Shown: piece after piece, positions 60,727 to 64,000 of the stretch
Layout of the letters: every line of letters begins with the position of its first letter
How positions within the stretch are numbered: the first letter of the stretch is position 1
Source of the DNA: Armatimonadetes bacterium 55-13
GTDB lineage: Bacteria > Armatimonadota > Fimbriimonadia > Fimbriimonadales > Fimbriimonadaceae
Direction: 5' to 3'
Length of the DNA stretch: 64,000 nt
Assembly (NCBI GenBank): GCA_001898035.1
Contig: MKRX01000002.1
Span: 111,619 to 175,618, forward strand
Notes under the pieces: model-generated
Told to the model about the DNA's origin: nothing
The model's database searches: none
Seen by the model: only the letters and a program-made list of their open reading frames with translations
Program-made: the position numbers and the translations under genes

Positions 60727-62207
60727 CGGATGGGAATCTGCCACTGGTCAGAAGGATTCTCATAAGTCTCGAACGGATCCGGCATCTCGATAAAGTGGTG
60801 CCGATCCGTCGCCACCCCATTCCAATCAAAAAGGTAGAAGGCCGGATTGCGTTTCTTCAAGAGCTTCTCCACCTGCATGGACCTACCCTTAGCGCGAGTG
60901 TTTTGAGGCGGATCGGTCATCGCCGTAACCACATCCATATCTTCAAGCGTCCTTTGCGTCTCCCCCATTTCCTGGAGGGCGTAAAACAGTGACTTCTCGG
61001 GATCGATGTTGTGATATTCCAGGTCGACCGAGTGAAGCGCGTCGTCCGACCAGTCCAAGCCTTCTTCGGAGATGTACTGTTCCACAACCTTCTTCTTCGC
61101 CACCCAGTCCAGCCGATCTCCCATTACCATGGGATCCTTTTCTAGACCGTCAAGGGTCGACTCCCATTCCCGCAAGATCCAATCGGTCTGCTCGTCGCCT
61201 CCTTTATATCGCTGAGCCAGCTTCAAATACTCGCGCTGCAAATCAATCGCCGAAAGCGTCGTCCCATCCACAAGTGTCACCAGCCAACGGAACGTCATGT
61301 CTCGGCTAACCTGTCGTAACGCCAATAGAGGCTGGGCAAGTTGCAGTCGCTCCGGCACCAAGTTGTCCTCTAAGAGTCGAAGCACCAAGAGCGTCGTCCC
61401 AATCTTCAAGGTGTACGCATACTCGTTCTGATTCCCTTCGCCAAAGAGAAGGTGAAGGCGCGTCATGCCATCGTGCGAGTAATAGTGCTCCCACTTAGGA
61501 TTGATCAAGGCTCGATTAAAGCGAACGCGACTCGCGATGGTCTTGATGATGTGATCAGCCCGTTGGCTCAACTGGAACTGCACCGAATCATCCGGCGAGA
61601 CCCCATAGACGTGGGAAACCCAAATGTAGTCGATGGGGTTGTCCATCACCTGTTGATAGTTGGGTTGGGAACCGCCCGTCAGAATGTGCCCTCCAACTCT
61701 TCCCACCCCGGCAAAGATCTGCCGCGTTACCAAGAACGGATAGAACAGATGGACTGTCGAACTCAAAAACTCGTCATCGGCTCGAACCAGGTAGTTCTCA
61801 TGACACCCAAAGGTGTGTCCACCAAAGTGGTCCACCGAGTTGTTGTAGACGCTAACCTCGTCCTGAAATCCTAGCTCCTTGATCGCCCTAACAATCTGCC
61901 GTTGCCCCGCTCGATCATTGGCCACCAAGTCCTTCAAACTCCGGCACTCTGCCGTCGCGTACTCCAGGTGAGAGCCCACCGCGTCAATGTAAAGGCGCGC
62001 CCCATTCATCAGAAATCCGCCAGATGCCGCTGGTTCGAAAACATCATCGCGAGCGTGGAGGTCGATCAGCCCCAAGCGCATCTCATAAAAGATGTAGTCC
62101 TTGATGTGCTCCACGATCTCGTCAGGGGTTCCAAGATCGTGATCGGATACTAAACATCCAAATTCGGTCTCGACGCCAACAATACGTTCACCAGGGAGCT
62201 TGGGCAT
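60723..62207 (-). CDS. Pup ligase/deamidase family protein (PafA/Dop-like)
   Basis: A 494-residue glutamine-synthetase-fold protein. MPKLPGERIVGVETEFG matches the PafA/Dop start with its metal-binding Glu. MNGARLYIDAVGSHLEYATAEC holds the putative catalytic Asp75 but with one residue more than RLYLDVGSHPEYATAEC of actinobacterial PafA. Further motifs are FGCHENYLV, PFLVTRQIFAGVGRV, FQLSQRADHI, TLKIGTTLLVLRLLEDN and PPQNTRAKGRS. The final DPFETYE region recalls the small C-terminal domain of both enzymes. About 30 extra residues lie between VGRVGG and FQLSQR. PafA attaches and Dop removes Pup-like tags. No Pup, UBact or proteasome gene is in the window, so the substrate is open. Confidence 0.85.
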   Translation of the reverse strand: MPKLPGERIVGVETEFGCLVSDHDLGTPDEIVEHIKDYIFYEMRLGLIDLHARDDVFEPAASGGFLMNGARLYIDAVGSHLEYATAECRSLKDLVANDRAGQRQIVRAIKELGFQDEVSVYNNSVDHFGGHTFGCHENYLVRADDEFLSSTVHLFYPFLVTRQIFAGVGRVGGHILTGGSQPNYQQVMDNPIDYIWVSHVYGVSPDDSVQFQLSQRADHIIKTIASRVRFNRALINPKWEHYYSHDGMTRLHLLFGEGNQNEYAYTLKIGTTLLVLRLLEDNLVPERLQLAQPLLALRQVSRDMTFRWLVTLVDGTTLSAIDLQREYLKLAQRYKGGDEQTDWILREWESTLDGLEKDPMVMGDRLDWVAKKKVVEQYISEEGLDWSDDALHSVDLEYHNIDPEKSLFYALQEMGETQRTLEDMDVVTAMTDPPQNTRAKGRSMQVEKLLKKRNPAFYLFDWNGVATDRHHFIEMPDPFETYENPSDQWQIPIR

Positions 62208-62247
62208 ACGGTTATGTTCTACGCCATGAAAGGCCGATCAGACATAG

Positions 62248-62275
62248 AAAAGGCGGCCTCCGGGCCGCCTTTTTT
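62248..62275. terminator. Bidirectional terminator between the M48 and PafA-like genes
   Basis: AAAAGGCGGCC (62248-62258) pairs with GGCCGCCTTTT (62263-62273) over a 4-nt loop. T-tracts follow in both directions: TTTTTT on the + strand and TTTTCTA leftward. It ends the leftward M48 gene and shows that pafA has its own promoter. Confidence 0.9.
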
Positions 62276-62276
62276 C

Positions 62277-63059
62277 TTACTTCGCCCAAGGAAGGGGCTT
62301 CTGCGGAGGGAACGTCTTATGCATATTGTCGATGCGTTCCTGCATGTTCTTGATTCGGTTCTTGTCATCAGGGTGATCGCTTAGCCATTCCGGCGGTTTG
62401 CTGCCCCCCGAAACCTTGGAAAGCATCTCAAAAACCTGCTTCATTCCTGTCGGGTTGTAGCCCGCCTTCACCATCATGTCCAAACCCTGCTCATCTGCCT
62501 CCTTCTCATGCTTACGCGAGAAGGGAAGATTGAAGAGAAGGTCATTTCCAATTGAAGCGATGTTGCCAACCGTGCTGCTTGCCTTTGTAAAGATCAGAAG
62601 CAGATTGATGCCGAGCGCCCGTTTCTGGTTATCCGCATACGCATAGGCCCAGTGCTCACGCCGCACGTGAGTCAACTCGTGCGCCAAAACACCGGCAAGC
62701 TGGTCTTCGGTCGAAAGCTTGTCCAGAAGACCAGTGAAGAAGAAGGTCGGTCCACCAGGAAGGGCGAATGCGTTCACCTCTTTGCTATCGATAACGTCGA
62801 ACGAGTATTCCCAAGGGTCTTTCCCGTCGTCGATAACCGAGAGCAAGCAGCTGGCCACTTTGCGGAGCACCTTCACGCGCTCGTCGGTACTTGGCAATAT
62901 CTTCGTCTTGTCCTGCTTGCGCAGATCCTCTGCCGCCCTCTTACCCAGCTTCACCTGGTCCGCCTTACTCGGCTTGAACGCGTCCGCCTGAACGGTCGTC
63001 GCGCTCGCTCCCGCCAAAGCGAAAGCCAGTGCTAGGGGTACGGCTCGCATCGGTCTCAT
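62277..63059 (-). CDS. Exported M48-family zinc metalloprotease
   Basis: A 260-residue protein with a signal peptide (residues 1-25, ending TTVQA). The M48 signature is LAHELTHVRREHW (His127, Glu128, His131) and the downstream zinc ligand lies in KHEKEADEQGLDMM (about residue 187). The sequence EVNAFALPGGPTFFFTGLLDKL is characteristic, and NDLLFNLPFSRKHEKEAD aligns with periplasmic YcaL/YfgC-type (LoiP/BepA) proteases that control outer-membrane protein quality. It ends in a Pro/Lys tail. It is a candidate for envelope quality control alongside the LolA-like and barrel proteins. Confidence 0.9.
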   Translation of the reverse strand: MRPMRAVPLALAFALAGASATTVQADAFKPSKADQVKLGKRAAEDLRKQDKTKILPSTDERVKVLRKVASCLLSVIDDGKDPWEYSFDVIDSKEVNAFALPGGPTFFFTGLLDKLSTEDQLAGVLAHELTHVRREHWAYAYADNQKRALGINLLLIFTKASSTVGNIASIGNDLLFNLPFSRKHEKEADEQGLDMMVKAGYNPTGMKQVFEMLSKVSGGSKPPEWLSDHPDDKNRIKNMQERIDNMHKTFPPQKPLPWAK

Positions 63060-63138
63060 AGTTCTTTGGACGCCTCCTGAAGGCGCAAGGTTTTCTTGGG
63101 CCTACGCCCAGTGTACGCCCTCCTAGACTCAAATGTCG

Positions 63139-63708
63139 TCAGAACGCCTTTTGCCAGCGCTGAATCTTGACCTTGTGACTGGTGGGGATCGAACTTTCCA
63201 GCGCGTCCATATTGGCCCAGGTCACGAGACTGAGGATCTCTTCGTTCAATGTAACGTTGTTTCCCCAATAGGAGCCCAAATAGCCGGGAATGTAAGAGAG
63301 CTCGCTCAGAACCTCGTCTGTGTCCAGTTCCAACTCTTCCTGCTGCCCCGGATCGGAAACCCGAACTGCCAAAGAAAGAAGTGAACCCACGGGAATTTCC
63401 TCAAACGTCTTGCCCTTGTTACTCTTGGGCGCCATCAAAATCACGTCGGGCGGATCGATCGAAAGAGAGGCCACCATGGGGCCCGCATTGGAAGACACCA
63501 AGGCCTCCAGAGCTTCTTCTGCCACTGCGCTATCCACATATCGCATGATGGTCATCACACCGCCATCCGGCTCCAAAGAGCGCCAAGTCGAGGCGCCCAG
63601 CAAGCCCCGCTTGTTCGGCTCCAAAGAGACGACTTCGTCCCGATACGCCTTGAGCTGTAAGTCAGTCGCCATAACCCGAAGACGCGCGATAACGGAAATT
63701 TCTGACAT
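63139..63708 (-). CDS. Protein of unknown function, possibly antibiotic-monooxygenase-like (ABM fold)
   Basis: A 189-residue protein with no signal peptide. The sequence falls into two similar-sized halves. The first (ISVIARLRVMATDLQLKAYRDEVVSLEPNKRGLLGASTWRSLEPDGGVMTIMRYVDSAVAEEALEAL) has the strand-helix-strand pattern of dimeric ferredoxin-like ABM domains; the second (SLLSLAVRVSDPGQQEELELDTDEVLSELSYIPGYLGSYWGNN) repeats it less clearly and ends with LVTWANMDALESSIP. Tandem ABM proteins act as small oxygenases or heme-degrading enzymes, but no diagnostic residues are visible here. The gene precedes the pilin on the opposite strand. Confidence 0.5.
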   Translation of the reverse strand: MSEISVIARLRVMATDLQLKAYRDEVVSLEPNKRGLLGASTWRSLEPDGGVMTIMRYVDSAVAEEALEALVSSNAGPMVASLSIDPPDVILMAPKSNKGKTFEEIPVGSLLSLAVRVSDPGQQEELELDTDEVLSELSYIPGYLGSYWGNNVTLNEEILSLVTWANMDALESSIPTSHKVKIQRWQKAF

Positions 63709-63757
63709 TTTGCCTATTCTTGCATAGAGCGAATGAGTTTGTCCGCCCAGAAGTCAC

Positions 63758-63870
63758 GTTGGAACCCAACCCGCTGTCGAAGACAGATTCAAGATACTAA
63801 GGACAAGTAAAATTACCTGTGAAGCCAACGGCTCGGCTGTGGAAACCCAATTGTGAACGGGAAAGCCCGT
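63758..63870 (+). promoter_or_regulatory. Structured leader upstream of the pilin gene
   Basis: Four short hairpins occur in line: GTTGG-AAC-CCAAC (63758-63770), CTGTC-GAA-GACAG (63774-63786), AGCC/GGCT (63823-63838) and ACGGG-AAAG-CCCGT (63857-63870). They sit between the divergent gene and the GGAGGAG ribosome-binding site. I cannot match them to a known riboswitch class. Confidence 0.5.
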
Positions 63871-63895
63871 ACGCACTTGGAGGAGAACCAAACGC

Positions 63896-64000
63896 ATGAA
63901 CCGAATTCGAAAGACGAAGGGTTTTACCCTTGTCGAAATCATGATCGTCGTCCTGATCATTGGCATCTTGATGGCAATCGCTGTACCTAACTTCATCAAG
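63896..64000 (+). CDS. Type IV pilin / prepilin N-terminus (partial)
   Basis: The gene begins at ATG 63896 behind GGAGGAG and runs off the window after 35 codons. The leader MNRIRKTKG is followed by the pilin helix FTLVEIMIVVLIIGILMAIA, with the Gly at -1, Phe at +1 and Glu at +5 expected for PilD cleavage, then VPNFIK. This is the classic major or minor type IV pilin or pseudopilin (GspG-like) start. The globular part is outside, so pilin versus type II secretion pseudopilin cannot be settled. The leader region contains several hairpins. Confidence 0.92.
   Translation, partial: MNRIRKTKGFTLVEIMIVVLIIGILMAIAVPNFIK

Noticed and set aside
63709..63895. Known c-di-GMP or cobalamin riboswitch in the pilin leader
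   Set aside because: I compared the leader with the GEMM and B12-box consensus as I know them and found no convincing match, so it is kept only as an unassigned structured leader.

Overview
This 64-kb window looks like chromosomal DNA from a diderm, moderately GC-rich, heterotrophic bacterium. The most likely group is Armatimonadota (Fimbriimonadia-like), or a neighbour among the Planctomycetota/Verrucomicrobiota-type Gram-negatives. This is inferred from gene content, not from a search. A double membrane is shown by a TonB/ExbB/ExbD system with its receptor, a LolA-like protein and a predicted outer-membrane barrel. A PafA/Dop-family Pup ligase homologue in a diderm, a prepilin-like protein with an FTLIELLVV helix and a futalosine-type UbiA homologue all fit such a group. 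Most of the window is ordinary, densely packed chromosome. There is no prophage, CRISPR array, tRNA or rRNA that I can see.

Layout. 1-1907: end of an ABC-F ATPase, a LolA-like protein and a DUF1287 protein. 1904-6952: a leftward operon of TonB-dependent receptor, ExbB, ExbD, TonB and a second ExbD, with a good sigma70-type promoter. 7052-9609: an ABC-2 type exporter with a repeat protein. 9642-13270: a secreted CocE-type hydrolase facing a Gly-rich secreted protein. 13361-19658: a tightly coupled rightward series (isocitrate dehydrogenase, VOC protein, RmlD, degenerate aldo/keto reductase, small membrane protein, amine oxidase, YtcJ-like amidohydrolase). 19718-26932: a copper cluster. 27174-31769: SMP-30 protein, sucC, sulfatase, then a TPP riboswitch in front of a prepilin-like gene. 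31773-35070: erythromycin-esterase homologue and tsf-rpsB, leftward. 35345-38888: zinc-ribbon/TPR, TPR and PilZ proteins. 39077-45985: metalloprotease, UbiA, deacetylase and two glycoside-hydrolase-like proteins. 45982-52360: histidine kinase, a four-helix-bundle gene, PII, a possible transposase relic, dnaK and a PilP/GspC-like protein. 52475-64000: AmpG-like transporter, SxxK hydrolase, HTH-PAS regulator, IspH, PafA/Dop homologue, M48 protease and the start of a type IV pilin.

The most coherent system is the copper cluster. CsoR, a perfect 16-bp operator, CopZ and CopA would clear the cytoplasm. Upstream, on the same strand, lie five proteins that could carry copper through the envelope: a Cys-rich secreted protein, a YHS/TRASH-type multi-Cys protein, a secreted protein with two HxHP motifs, a 47-residue membrane anchor with a CxCxxC tail, and a protein fusing two Cys-rich modules to a predicted outer-membrane barrel. 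No RND pump of the CusCBA type is present in the window, so this may be an alternative export or sequestration route.

The second strong observation is a complete TPP riboswitch at 30785-30876. Its downstream segment can pair with the Shine-Dalgarno of a prepilin-like gene rather than a thiamine gene. The same gene carries nearly five copies of an 8-bp tandem repeat right after its start codon, a layout expected of a phase-variable gene.
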